A stretch of 64,000 nt of DNA, taken from the NCBI RefSeq assembly GCF_001855555.1, contig NZ_MKCT01000017.1:310001-374000 (forward strand), read 5' to 3'. Below, piece after piece: positions 29,381 through 40,695 of the stretch. Below the pieces are notes generated by a model. That model saw only the letters and a list, made by a program, of their open reading frames with translations. It was not told the DNA's origin and did no database searches. Position numbers and translations under genes: made by a program. The DNA is from Chromobacterium sphagni. GTDB taxonomy: Bacteria; Pseudomonadota; Gammaproteobacteria; Burkholderiales; Chromobacteriaceae. Positions within the stretch are counted from its first letter, which is position 1. Each line of letters begins with the position of its first letter.

Positions 29381-30403
29381 ATGAGCGCAACTATTCTTGT
29401 CACCGGCGCCGCCGGTTATATCGGATCGCATACTTGCGTCGAACTTTTGGCGGCGGGTTTTGATATCGTTGCCGTGGACAATTTCTGCAACAGCAAGTTC
29501 GAGGCCATTCGCCGGGTGCAGGAACTGGCCGGCCGCACGCTGGCTTTCCATGAGGCTGATGTCCGAGACCAGGCCGCGCTGGACGGCATTTTCTCCCGGC
29601 ACCGGGTCGACGCGGTGATCCACTTTGCCGCTTTGAAGGCGGTGGGCGAGTCGGTTGCCCAGCCCTTGCGCTATTACGAGAACAATGTGGTGGGCACGCT
29701 GACGCTGCTGGAGGCGATGCGGCGGGCTTCGGTGCGGCAGATCGTCTTCAGCTCCTCGGCCACGGTGTACGGCGACCCCGCCGAAGTCCCCATCCGCGAG
29801 GACTTCCCGATTGGCGTCATCACCAATCCCTATGGCCGCAGCAAGCGCATGATGGAAGAGATTCTCGAGGATCTGTCGCGTTCCGAGCCAGGTTGGCGGA
29901 TCGGACTGCTGCGCTACTTCAATCCAGTGGGGGCGCATGCCAGCGGACGGATAGGCGAGGACCCCAACGGCACGCCCAACAACCTGATGCCCTATATCAG
30001 CCAGGTGGCGGTGGGCAAGCTGGCGCGGCTCAGCGTGTTCGGCGGCGACTACCCGACGCCGGACGGCACCGGCGTGCGCGACTATATCCATGTCGTCGAT
30101 CTGGCGATTGCCCACGTCAAGGCGGTGCAGGCGCTGGCAACGGTGGACGGCGTGTTGACGGTCAATGTGGGAACCGGCCAGGGGTGCTCGGTGCTGGACA
30201 TGATCAAGACATTCAGCCGCGTCAGCGGGCGGGACATTCCTTATCAACTGGCGGAGCGCCGCGCCGGGGATATCGCCTGCTGCTATGCCGATCCGGGCAA
30301 GGCCGAGCGGGTGCTGGGCTGGAAGGCCGAGCGCACGCTGGAGGACATGTGCCGCGACAGCTGGAGATGGCAGCAAGCCAATCCTCGCGGCTACGAAGCC
30401 TGA
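29381..30403 (+). CDS. galE: UDP-glucose 4-epimerase
   Basis: A 340-residue extended short-chain dehydrogenase that interconverts UDP-glucose and UDP-galactose. The NAD-binding GAAGYIGSH is at the N-terminus. The catalytic Ser (SSSATVYGD) and Tyr-x3-Lys (NPYGRSKRMMEE) are present, as is the late RRAGDIACCYADP substrate motif. I chose ATG 29381, which gives the standard N-terminus, although the frame is open upstream. It supplies UDP-galactose for surface sugars. Confidence 0.95.
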   Translation: MSATILVTGAAGYIGSHTCVELLAAGFDIVAVDNFCNSKFEAIRRVQELAGRTLAFHEADVRDQAALDGIFSRHRVDAVIHFAALKAVGESVAQPLRYYENNVVGTLTLLEAMRRASVRQIVFSSSATVYGDPAEVPIREDFPIGVITNPYGRSKRMMEEILEDLSRSEPGWRIGLLRYFNPVGAHASGRIGEDPNGTPNNLMPYISQVAVGKLARLSVFGGDYPTPDGTGVRDYIHVVDLAIAHVKAVQALATVDGVLTVNVGTGQGCSVLDMIKTFSRVSGRDIPYQLAERRAGDIACCYADPGKAERVLGWKAERTLEDMCRDSWRWQQANPRGYEA

Positions 30404-30536
30404 GGCGTCCGCGCCAGGGACCGTCGCGGGCATCTGCCATCTCTGCCGCGGCTGGCGCCGGATGCGCCGCGCAAAGACGCGGCGTTCCGGTTCCTGCCAG
30501 TCGCTCTTCAGCCGGCGTGCCAGGCGGTGAGGCCGT

Positions 30537-31922
30537 TCATACCATGTTTTCCGGCTTGACCCAGGCGTCGAACTGCTCCGCCGTGACGTGGCCCAGTTCC
30601 AGCGCCGCCTGCTTCAGCGTGCCGCCATGCTGGTGGGCGTGCTTGGCGATGGTGGCGGCCTTGTCGTAGCCGATATGCGGATTGAGCGCGGTCACCAGCA
30701 TCAACGATTGCTCCAGCAGCTGGGCGATGCGGGCGCGATTGGGCTGCATGCCGGCGATGCAGTGCTCGCGCAGGCTGGCCATGCCGTCGGACAGCAGCCG
30801 CAGGCTTTGCAGGAAGTTGTGCGCGATCATCGGCTTGAACACGTTCAGTTCGAAATTGCCGGAGGCGGCGCCGATGCCGATGGCCACGTCGTTGCCCAGC
30901 ACCTGGCAGCACAGCATGGTGACGGCTTCGCACTGGGTTGGATTGACCTTGCCGGGCATGATGGAGCTGCCCGGCTCGTTTTCCGGCAGAGTCAGCTCGC
31001 CCAGGCCGCAGCGTGGACCGGAGGCCAGCCAGCGGATGTCGTTGGCGATCTTCATCAGCGCGGCGGCCAGCGTCTTCAGCGCGCCGTGGGCGGCCAGCAT
31101 CGGCTCATGGCCGGCCAGCGCGGCGAATTTGTTGGCGGCGCCGGCAAACGGCAGGCCGGTCTGCAAGGCCAGCACTTCGGCCACCCGGGCGCCGAATTGC
31201 GGATGGGTGTTGAGGCCGGTACCGACCGCGGTGCCGCCCGCCGCCAGCTGGCACAACGCCGGCAGGCTGGTTTGCAGCGCCTGCTCGGCCAATTGCAGCT
31301 GGGCGGCCCAGCCGGAGACTTCCTGTTCCAGCGTCAGCGGAGTGGCGTCCTGCAGATGGGTGCGGCCTATCTTGACGATGCCGGCGAACTCGCGGGACTT
31401 GGCTTCAAGCGCCTGGCGCAGTTCGGCCAGGCTGGGCAGCAATTGGCGCGCCATTCCCAGCGCCGCGGCCACATGCATCGCGGTGGGGAAGATGTCGTTC
31501 GACGACTGGCCGCGATTGACTTCGTCATTGGGGTGGACCAGTCGCCGGATGCCGCGCTCGCCTCCCAGCAGCTCGGACGCGCGGTTGGCCAGCACCTCGT
31601 TCATGTTCATATTGCTCTGGGTTCCGGAGCCGGTCTGCCACACCGACAGAGGAAACTGTCCGTCGTGCCGGCCGGCCAGCACTTCGTCGGCGGCGGTGAC
31701 GATGGCTTGCGCCTTGGCGCCGTCCAGCAGCCCCAGCTCCATATTGGTCAGCGCGCCGGCGCGCTTGACCATCGCCAGTGCCAGTATCAGTTCCTGCGGC
31801 ATCTTTTCGCTGGAAATGGCGAAGTGCTCCAGCGAACGCTGGGTCTGCGCGCCCCATAGCGCGCTGTCGGCCACGTCGATGGGGCCGAAGCTATCTGTTT
31901 CCACGCGTTGCGTCTTGTTCAT
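30537..31922 (-). CDS. fumC: Fumarase, class II
   Basis: A 461-residue, iron-free, homotetrameric enzyme that hydrates fumarate to L-malate in the TCA cycle. The superfamily signature [15 protein letters not shown] with the mobile serine loop is intact, as are [13 protein letters not shown] and [21 protein letters not shown]. It is divergent from aconitase, and the two share a 145-base control region. Confidence 0.97.
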   Translation of the reverse strand: MNKTQRVETDSFGPIDVADSALWGAQTQRSLEHFAISSEKMPQELILALAMVKRAGALTNMELGLLDGAKAQAIVTAADEVLAGRHDGQFPLSVWQTGSGTQSNMNMNEVLANRASELLGGERGIRRLVHPNDEVNRGQSSNDIFPTAMHVAAALGMARQLLPSLAELRQALEAKSREFAGIVKIGRTHLQDATPLTLEQEVSGWAAQLQLAEQALQTSLPALCQLAAGGTAVGTGLNTHPQFGARVAEVLALQTGLPFAGAANKFAALAGHEPMLAAHGALKTLAAALMKIANDIRWLASGPRCGLGELTLPENEPGSSIMPGKVNPTQCEAVTMLCCQVLGNDVAIGIGAASGNFELNVFKPMIAHNFLQSLRLLSDGMASLREHCIAGMQPNRARIAQLLEQSLMLVTALNPHIGYDKAATIAKHAHQHGGTLKQAALELGHVTAEQFDAWVKPENMV

Positions 31923-32067
31923 GCGGCTTTCTCCCGGCAGCCTGAACTGAATTCCGAAGTCATAGTCTTAGCCTATTCTGGTAAGTGTTCGATTCGAAGG
32001 GCCTGACGCCGGCATCCGGCATCCCGCCCGAGCCTATTCCGCTTGTCGATGTCTACAGGAGTCCACC

Positions 32068-34743
<2,676 letters not shown>

Positions 34744-34958
34744 GCGCGTGTGGTTTTGCCTCTTGCGGGGCGAAGCCGTGAAGGTTGCCGGGCTCGTCCA
34801 TCTGGCAGGAGGTGAATCCTGCGCTGCCGCATGTCATGCGCTTGCCGCCGCGGGTTTTCATTTGATCCCGCCTCTGTGGCTGGAGTAGTCTTGTCGGCTC
34901 TGCGGCATTCCGGCGACTGCGATTTCGGCGATGCGCATTTTCAGGCGGGCGGGTGCCG

Positions 34959-35759
34959 ATGATGGTTGAGGATATTCAGGTCTGGCTGACGCCTCTGGCG
35001 CGTTGCCACGATCCCTTTTTGTTGGAAGCGTACGCGGCCTTGCTGTCGGGCGAGGAGCGGGTGCGCTGGCGTGCCTTCGTATTCGAGCGCGACCGACATG
35101 CCTACCTGGTGACGCGCGCGTTGGCGCGGACGGTGCTTGGGGAGAGGTTGGGCGTCGATCCCGCGCGACTGGATTTTCAGCGCGGCCCTTACGGCAAGCC
35201 CAGCCTGGGCGGATCCGCCGCGGGCGCGGGGCTGAGCTTCAATCTGTCACATACCGACGGCATGGTGGTTCTGTCGGTCGCGGCGGGAAGGGAGCTGGGG
35301 GTGGATGTGGAAAGCGTCATGCGGCCGCCGGCGCTGGATATCGCCTGGGACAATTTCTCCAGCGAAGAGGCGCGCGAGCTGTCGGCCTTGGAGGGGAGTG
35401 CCAGGGCGGATCATTTCTGGATGCTCTGGACTTTGAAGGAAGCCTATCTTAAGGCGCTGGGCTGCGGACTGAACGCGCCTTTGGACTGCATTTCCTTCTC
35501 TGCGCGCTCTCCGGGCGAGATTGTTTATGCGCGGCAGCGTTCCGGGGACGCTGACGCCCGCCGTTGGCATTTCTGGCATTGGGCGCCGTCGGCTTCGCAT
35601 GCGGCGTCGCTCTGCGTCGAGTCCACCGCCGCCGCGCCGCCCGGTTTGATCCTGCGCGAAGCGCTGCCGCTGGCGCGCGCGGTCCAGCTTCCCTTCGCGC
35701 CCGCGGTCCAATCGATCCGGGAGCGAGCCTCGTCCCTGGCCTGGCCGGGCGCGGGGTGA
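34959..35759 (+). CDS. Sfp-type 4'-phosphopantetheinyl transferase
   Basis: A protein of about 266 residues that transfers phosphopantetheine from CoA to carrier proteins. The magnesium and CoA motifs are GVDVESV (Asp, Glu) and FWMLWTLKEAYLKALG (WxxKEAxxK), with FNLSHTDGMVVLSVA before them. This is the broad-range Sfp/EntD class used by NRPS and PKS systems, not AcpS. Start choice lies between GTG 34953 and ATG 34959/34962; GGCGGGCGGG precedes all of them. No synthase gene is close, so it probably serves clusters elsewhere. Confidence 0.9.
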   Translation: MMVEDIQVWLTPLARCHDPFLLEAYAALLSGEERVRWRAFVFERDRHAYLVTRALARTVLGERLGVDPARLDFQRGPYGKPSLGGSAAGAGLSFNLSHTDGMVVLSVAAGRELGVDVESVMRPPALDIAWDNFSSEEARELSALEGSARADHFWMLWTLKEAYLKALGCGLNAPLDCISFSARSPGEIVYARQRSGDADARRWHFWHWAPSASHAASLCVESTAAAPPGLILREALPLARAVQLPFAPAVQSIRERASSLAWPGAG

Positions 35760-35810
35760 GCGAGCGTCAAGCCGTGTGCGCGGCCTTGGACAAGCGGCAG
35801 ACAAAACAAA

Positions 35811-35836
35811 AAAGCCCTTGATTTCTCAAGGGCTTT
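35811..35836 (-). terminator. Terminator of tRNA-Ser
   Basis: An 11-bp stem (AAAGCCCTTGA/TCAAGGGCTTT) with loop TTTC (plus strand). On the minus strand it is followed by T-rich sequence, so it fits the tRNA transcript better than the phosphopantetheinyl transferase. Confidence 0.85.
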
Positions 35837-35846
35837 GATGCGTTGC

Positions 35847-35936
<90 letters not shown>

Positions 35937-35955
35937 GGCGCCAGACAAGAAACGC

Positions 35956-35984
35956 ATTCTAGTTGCAGATGCAGGCCTTGTCAA
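35956..35984 (-). promoter_or_regulatory. Sigma-70 promoter of tRNA-Ser
   Basis: On the minus strand a perfect TTGACA is followed by a 17-base spacer and TAGAAT. The start would be near 35949, 13 bases before the tRNA. Confidence 0.85.
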
Positions 35985-36010
35985 TATCAAATTGCAGGAT
36001 TCTGCGCATG

Positions 36011-36036
36011 AAAAACGCCACCGCGAGGGTGGCGTT
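36011..36036 (-). terminator. Terminator of the DAACS symporter gene
   Basis: A 9-bp stem (AACGCCACC/GGTGGCGTT) with a 5-base loop and a T run on the minus strand, 25 bases past the stop. Confidence 0.8.
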
Positions 36037-36060
36037 TCTGTTGGCGCGAGGCTGGCGGAT

Positions 36061-37305
36061 TCAGGCGTGCTTGCCGGGCTTCAGCTCGCCTTCCCATTTG
36101 GCCACCACGGCGGTGGCGATGGAGTTGCCCACCACATTGGTGGCGGAGCGGCCCATGTCCAGGAAGTGGTCGATGCCCAGCAGCAGCAAGAGGCCGGCTT
36201 CCGGAATGTTGAACTGCGACAGCGTGGCGGCGATCACCACCAGCGACGCGCGCGGCACGCCGGCCATGCCTTTGGAGGTCAGCATCAGGATCAGCAGCAT
36301 CGAGATTTCCTGTGCCAGGGTCAGGTCTATGCCGTAAGCCTGGGCGATGAAGATCACTGCGAAGGTGCAGTACATCATCGAACCGTCGAGGTTGAACGAG
36401 TAGCCCATCGGCAGCACGAAGCTGGCGATCTTGTTGGACACGCCGAAGCGTTCCAGTTGTTCCAGGGTTTTCGGGTAAGCGGCTTCCGAGCTGGCGGTGG
36501 TGAACGACAGCAGCAGCGGTTCCTTGATCATGCCCATCAGATGCAGCAGGCGCGGGCCGACGATCAGCACGCCGACGGCGATCAGCAGCGCCCATAGAAT
36601 GCCTACCGACAGGTAGAACTGGGCCATGAACTTGCCGTAGGTGGCCAGGATGGACAGGCCTTCCTTGGCGACGGTGGCGGCGATGGCGCCGAATACCGCC
36701 AGCGGCGCGAAGTTCATCACGTAGCTGGTGACTTTCAGCATCACGTGGGCCACCACATCCATCACGTCGATCAGCGCCTTGGCGCGTTCGCCCAGCGCGG
36801 CCATCGCGCTACCGAAGAACACCGAGAACACCACGATCTGCAGGATTTCATTGCCGGCCATCGCCTCAATCACGCTCTTGGGGATGGCGTGGGTGACGAA
36901 GTCTTTCATCGAAATGGCGCTGGCCTTGATGCCGGAGTCGGCGTGCAGATCGGGCAACGGCAGGTTCAGCGCCACGCCCGGCTTCAGGATGTTGACCATA
37001 ATCAGGCCCAGGGTCAGCGACGCCAGCGAGGCGCCAATGAACCAGCCCATGGTCTTGCCGCCGATGCGGCCAACCGACTTGGCGTCGCCCATCTTGGCGA
37101 TGCCGACCACCAGGGTGGCGATCACCAGCGGCGCGATGATCATCTTGATCAGGCGCAGGAAAATGTCGGTGAGGATAGACATGCCATCGACAAAGGTCTT
37201 GATGGCGGCGGCATCGGTGCCGGCGTACTGACGGAATAAGTAGCCGACCAAGATGCCCAGCAGCATTCCGACCAGGATCAAGGCCGTGAGTTTTTTCGAC
37301 TTCAT
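36061..37305 (-). CDS. Dicarboxylate/amino acid:cation symporter (GltP-like)
   Basis: A 414-residue inner-membrane carrier of the DAACS family with the Glt fold (eight helices and two re-entrant loops). Signatures are FTTASSEAAYPKTLEQ (HP1 serine-rich loop), GYSFNLDGSMMYCTFAVIFIAQ (TM7 NMDGT-like motif), MLTSKGMAGVPRAS (HP2) and DMGRSATNVVGNSIAT (TM8). It should import glutamate/aspartate or C4-dicarboxylates with protons or sodium. The motifs lean to GltP but DctA-type substrates cannot be excluded. It has its own promoter and terminator. Confidence 0.92.
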   Translation of the reverse strand: MKSKKLTALILVGMLLGILVGYLFRQYAGTDAAAIKTFVDGMSILTDIFLRLIKMIIAPLVIATLVVGIAKMGDAKSVGRIGGKTMGWFIGASLASLTLGLIMVNILKPGVALNLPLPDLHADSGIKASAISMKDFVTHAIPKSVIEAMAGNEILQIVVFSVFFGSAMAALGERAKALIDVMDVVAHVMLKVTSYVMNFAPLAVFGAIAATVAKEGLSILATYGKFMAQFYLSVGILWALLIAVGVLIVGPRLLHLMGMIKEPLLLSFTTASSEAAYPKTLEQLERFGVSNKIASFVLPMGYSFNLDGSMMYCTFAVIFIAQAYGIDLTLAQEISMLLILMLTSKGMAGVPRASLVVIAATLSQFNIPEAGLLLLLGIDHFLDMGRSATNVVGNSIATAVVAKWEGELKPGKHA

Positions 37306-37514
37306 TGAGTTGTTCCTGCCTGAGTTTGAGACGTTTCAAAACGAGCGCCGCATTTTTCGCAACATGACATCTGACTTTAAGGGGGTCATGCGTGCTTGCC
37401 GTGTGTCCGGCATGCTTCGCCATGTAGCGGCCGAGCTACTTTATTGTTTTAGCCGGGATTGCCGGGTTTTTTGCCTGTTCTTGTCGGACAGGTGAGGCGG
37501 GCCGAAGGTTAGCG

Positions 37515-37543
37515 ATTATAGTGAGTTAGCGATGGCTTGTCTT
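37515..37543 (-). promoter_or_regulatory. Candidate sigma-70 promoter of the symporter
   Basis: On the minus strand AAGACA, a 17-base spacer and a perfect TATAAT are found. The start would be near 37508, giving a leader of about 200 bases. Confidence 0.5.
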
Positions 37544-37663
37544 GGCGGGATTTCGATAATTGTGGTTCATATTCGAATGTGTTTGTTGTTTTTAAATGAT
37601 TTTTGAATTTAAATTGCCTTGATGATTGTCATTGACATGCCATTGTCGGCATGGTCATGAGGC

Positions 37664-37689
37664 AAAAAAAGCAGCCTGTGGCTGCTTTT
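37664..37689 (-). terminator. Terminator of the barnase-barstar operon
   Basis: A GCAGCC/GGCTGC stem extended by A-T pairs with a 3-base loop, followed by T7 on the minus strand, directly after the barstar stop. Confidence 0.85.
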
Positions 37690-37711
37690 GTAGCGGGGCG
37701 ACAACGCGTGG

Positions 37712-37990
37712 CTAGCGGTGGATGTCCAGTGTGACGTCGCCGCGCTCTGCGGCCACGGTTTCCAGAATGTCCAGCACGGCGGCGTAGACGTCGGCCCCCA
37801 GCGCTTTTTCCGTCTCGGCGGTTTCGCGCCAGATCAGTTGATACGGGCCTGGCACTTCGTTGGCCAGGCAGTCGTACAACGCATCCAGATTGCGGCCGAA
37901 ATGGGGCGGCAGCCGCAGTTGGCGGCTCATTTCATTGAACAGCTGTTGCAGGCTGAGGATATGGCGTAGTTCGCACACGGTTACCGGCAT
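37712..37990 (-). CDS. Barstar-family ribonuclease inhibitor
   Basis: A 92-residue acidic cytoplasmic protein. The segment RLPPHFGRNLDALYDCL matches the barstar helix that plugs the barnase active site (barstar has GRNLDALWDCL), and the Asp that mimics RNA phosphate is kept. Its start overlaps the barnase stop by ten bases, so inhibitor synthesis is coupled to that of the toxin. It protects the cell from ribonuclease that has not been exported. Confidence 0.93.
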   Translation of the reverse strand: MPVTVCELRHILSLQQLFNEMSRQLRLPPHFGRNLDALYDCLANEVPGPYQLIWRETAETEKALGADVYAAVLDILETVAAERGDVTLDIHR

Positions 37991-38424
37991 GTCGCCACCT
38001 CGACGAAGCGGTTGTAGTGGTCGACGCTGACGTAGCGCTGTCCCTGGCGGCTGAATACCAGCCGGTTGGCGCCGCGCTTGCCGCCTTTGTAGTTCAGATC
38101 GGCCTCCTGCCACTGGCCTTGGGGCAGTTGCTTCTCGTAGTTGCCGAAACGGTCGCCGCCCATGGATTTGCCACGCAGCGCCGGCACGCTCCACAGGCTG
38201 CGGCCCGGATGCCAGCCGGCGGCCTGGGCCGCGCGCTTGGTGACGAATTTTTCCGGCAGCCTGCCGTCGTGGTTCAGGCTTTGCAGGGCGTCGGCCAATT
38301 CGGCCGCGTCCAGTTTTCCGCCAACCTGCCGGTTGGCCTGGGCCGCGGCGTCGCGACAGGAGGTGGCGGCGAACGCCGGCAGGCTGAGCGCGCTCAGCAG
38401 CAATAACAGCAGTCTTGTTTTCAT
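37981..38424 (-). CDS. Secreted barnase-type guanyl-specific ribonuclease
   Basis: A 147-residue precursor with a signal peptide (residues 1-19, cleaved after AFA). The catalytic residues of barnase are all present: Glu107 (WQEADLNY), Arg121 (ANRLVFS) and His136 (SVDHYNRF). Two cysteines, Cys23 and Cys146, lie near the ends of the mature chain and could form a disulfide absent from Bacillus barnase. It cuts RNA after guanosine outside the cytoplasm, as a nutrient scavenger or a competitor-killing effector. The downstream overlapping barstar gives self-protection. Confidence 0.93.
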   Translation of the reverse strand: MKTRLLLLLLSALSLPAFAATSCRDAAAQANRQVGGKLDAAELADALQSLNHDGRLPEKFVTKRAAQAAGWHPGRSLWSVPALRGKSMGGDRFGNYEKQLPQGQWQEADLNYKGGKRGANRLVFSRQGQRYVSVDHYNRFVEVATCR

Positions 38425-38483
38425 TGCGGGTCCGGTTGCTAAGGTGAGGCCACGCCTGCTTGGGCGGGACCTCGGTAAGGGGG

Positions 38484-39260
38484 TTAGTCCAGAGGCACCG
38501 ACTCTACCGGGTAGCTGTGGCCTATCAGCCGCGGCAGGCGCAGCCCCATGTCGTTGCCGTCGGCGGTGCTGATGAAGCGGTAGTGGCTGTCGCCCTGGCT
38601 GTCACGGCCATGCTGTCGCAGCAGGTCGCAGACGCGGCGGGCGATGGCCTCGGCCGGGTCGTACAGCTGGATCGCGTCGCCGGTGACTTCGCGGATCAGC
38701 GGCGCTAGAAACGGATAGTGGGTGCAGCCGAGCGCGATGTGGTCGATGTTTTCGGTCAGCAGCGGTTCCACTACCCGGCGCACCAGCGCGCGGGTGCGCT
38801 CGCCGGACAATTCTCCCGCCTCCACCTGCTCTACCCAGCCGTGGCCGGCGCGGCGCAACACATCCACGTCGCCGGCGTGCGCGTCCAGCAGCGTTTTGAC
38901 CCGATCGCTGGCCAGCGTGTATTCGGTGGCCAGCACCGCGATGCGGCCGGTGCGGCTCATCGCCGCCGCGGGTTTGATCGCGGGTTCGATGCCGACGATC
39001 GGCAGCGAAAACTCCTCGCGCATTGCGGTGATGGCGGCAGTGGTGGCGGTGTTGCAGGCCACTACCAGCAGGGTGGCGCCCTGGCTGGCCAGGTAGTGCC
39101 CCACCTTGAGCGCCCGGGCTATGATTTCGTCCCTGCTGCGCTGGCCGTACGGGCAGTAGGCCTGGTCGGCCAGATAGGTGATGGGCCAGGCGGGCAGCGC
39201 GGCGCGCACCGCGCGCCACACCGACAGGCCGCCAAGCCCGGAATCGTACATCGCAATCAT
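38484..39260 (-). CDS. murI: Glutamate racemase
   Basis: A 258-residue cofactor-free racemase that makes D-glutamate for peptidoglycan. The two catalytic cysteines lie in VVACNTATTAA and LGCTHYPFLAPL, and the N-terminal DSGLGGLSV is present. It starts 8 bases after mrp on the same strand, so the pair is probably cotranscribed. A start three codons later (39251) is possible. Confidence 0.96.
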   Translation of the reverse strand: MIAMYDSGLGGLSVWRAVRAALPAWPITYLADQAYCPYGQRSRDEIIARALKVGHYLASQGATLLVVACNTATTAAITAMREEFSLPIVGIEPAIKPAAAMSRTGRIAVLATEYTLASDRVKTLLDAHAGDVDVLRRAGHGWVEQVEAGELSGERTRALVRRVVEPLLTENIDHIALGCTHYPFLAPLIREVTGDAIQLYDPAEAIARRVCDLLRQHGRDSQGDSHYRFISTADGNDMGLRLPRLIGHSYPVESVPLD

Positions 39261-39268
39261 GTTGCCGC

Positions 39269-40420
39269 TCAGTTGTTCTGGATGACGATCTTGGGAAATT
39301 TGCCGGAGAAGTCCTGAGCTTTCTCGCCCACCTTCACCGCCACGCGGCGGGCGATGGCGCGGTACAGCTCGGCCGGCTTGCCTGCCGGATCGGCCGCCAC
39401 GCTGGGCTTGCCGGCATCCACCGCCAGGCGGATGGCCAGCTCTAGCGGCAGAGAACCCAGCAGCTCGACTCCGAAGTCGGCGGCCATCCTGGCCGCGCCG
39501 CCTTCGCCGAAGATGTGCTCGGCGTGGCCGCAATGGCTGCAGATGTGGATGGCCATGTTCTCCACCAGGCCCAAGATGGGCACGTTCACCTTCTGGAACA
39601 TGGTGACGCCCTTGCGCGCGTCCAGCAGCGCGATGTCCTGCGGGGTGGTGACGATCAGCGCGCCGGTGACCGGCACTTTCTGCGACAGCGTCAGCTGGAT
39701 GTCGCCGGTGCCCGGCGGCATGTCTATCACCAGGTAGTCCAGATCGTCCCAGCGGGTGTCGTTCAGCAATTGCTGCAGCGCCTGGCTCACCATCGGGCCG
39801 CGCCATACCATCGCCTGGTCCGGGTCCACCAGGTAGCCGATAGACATGGTCTGGATGCCGTGTCCGACCAGCGGCCGCAGTTTGCCGTCGACGGACTCGG
39901 GGCGCTGGCCCTGCAGGCCCATCATCAATGGTTGCGACGGACCGTAGATGTCGGCGTCCAGCAAGCCGACGCGCGCGCCTTCGGCCGCCAGCGCCAGCGC
40001 CAAATTGGCGGCGGTGGTGGACTTGCCGACGCCGCCTTTGCCGGAGGCGACGGCGATGATGTTCTTCACGCCCTGCAGCAGCGGCACGCCGCGCTGGGCG
40101 GAGTGGCTGACGATCTGGCTGCTCACCCGCACTTCTACGGCGCGGCCTTCCGCGATCGGCGCCAGCGCGGTTTCAAACTGCTGGCGCACCGCGTCGAACT
40201 GGCTGTTGGCCGGGTAGGCCAGCACCACCTCCAGGCTGATGGCCTTGTCGCCGATCTGGAGGTTCTTGACGTTCTTGGCCGCCACGTATCCCTTGCCGGT
40301 ATTGGCGTCGATCAGCGGCTTGAGGGTATCGAGGATCTGGGTTTCGAGCTGTGCCATGGTTTCGTTTTGCGTGGCTTGGTCGGCTGATGCGCCGAACATA
40401 CGGGTGAGTTTGGAGAACAT
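39269..40420 (-). CDS. mrp: Mrp/ApbC iron-sulfur cluster carrier ATPase
   Basis: A 383-residue P-loop protein that carries 4Fe-4S clusters to apoproteins. The N-terminal DUF59 (MIP18-like) domain spans about residues 20-100. The deviant Walker A is ASGKGGVGKSTTAANLALAL, and the cluster CxxC is CSHCG near the C-terminus. Start choice is among 40477, 40420 and the internal MAQLETQI. I use 40420; none has a strong ribosome site. It is near metG, a common pairing in proteobacteria. Confidence 0.93.
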   Translation of the reverse strand: MFSKLTRMFGASADQATQNETMAQLETQILDTLKPLIDANTGKGYVAAKNVKNLQIGDKAISLEVVLAYPANSQFDAVRQQFETALAPIAEGRAVEVRVSSQIVSHSAQRGVPLLQGVKNIIAVASGKGGVGKSTTAANLALALAAEGARVGLLDADIYGPSQPLMMGLQGQRPESVDGKLRPLVGHGIQTMSIGYLVDPDQAMVWRGPMVSQALQQLLNDTRWDDLDYLVIDMPPGTGDIQLTLSQKVPVTGALIVTTPQDIALLDARKGVTMFQKVNVPILGLVENMAIHICSHCGHAEHIFGEGGAARMAADFGVELLGSLPLELAIRLAVDAGKPSVAADPAGKPAELYRAIARRVAVKVGEKAQDFSGKFPKIVIQNN

Positions 40421-40563
40421 GCTGCGTTCCGGCTGAGGATTTCCGAGTATTTTAGTCGGATTTGTCGTGAGGCGCACCGCGCCCGATGGCTGCCATCTTA
40501 CTCCTGTACGCAGGCAAAGGGCAGGGGAGGGGCGGCCGGATGCGCGGCGCGGGGCAAGTTTTT

Positions 40564-40592
40564 TTGATGAAAGTCATTGAAAAGAGTAGAAT
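40564..40592 (+). promoter_or_regulatory. Sigma-70 promoter of mdfA
   Basis: TTGATG, a 17-base spacer and TAGAAT. The start would be near 40599, leaving a GC-rich leader of about 97 bases that contains a GGCGCT/AGCGCC hairpin (40616-40632) just before the gene. Confidence 0.65.
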
Positions 40593-40695
40593 TGTCGGCT
40601 TTTCTCGAGTTGCGGCGCTGCCGCAGCGCCAAAGGCTCGGCCCCGTCAGGCCGCGGGCCCTGTTCTTTAAGCTGAAGAAAGGCATCTCCCGCTTT

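Larger units (their letters stand above)
37306..37711. promoter_or_regulatory. AT-rich gap with symporter promoter
   Basis: A 406-base stretch between the symporter start and the barstar stop. The half nearest barstar (about 37500-37660) is AT-rich. It contains the symporter promoter and the barstar terminator. I see no gene in it. Confidence 0.5.

Noticed and set aside
40478-40695. Riboswitch in the mdfA leader
   Set aside because: GC-rich hairpins exist but I could not match any known class, including the manganese yybP-ykoY motif.
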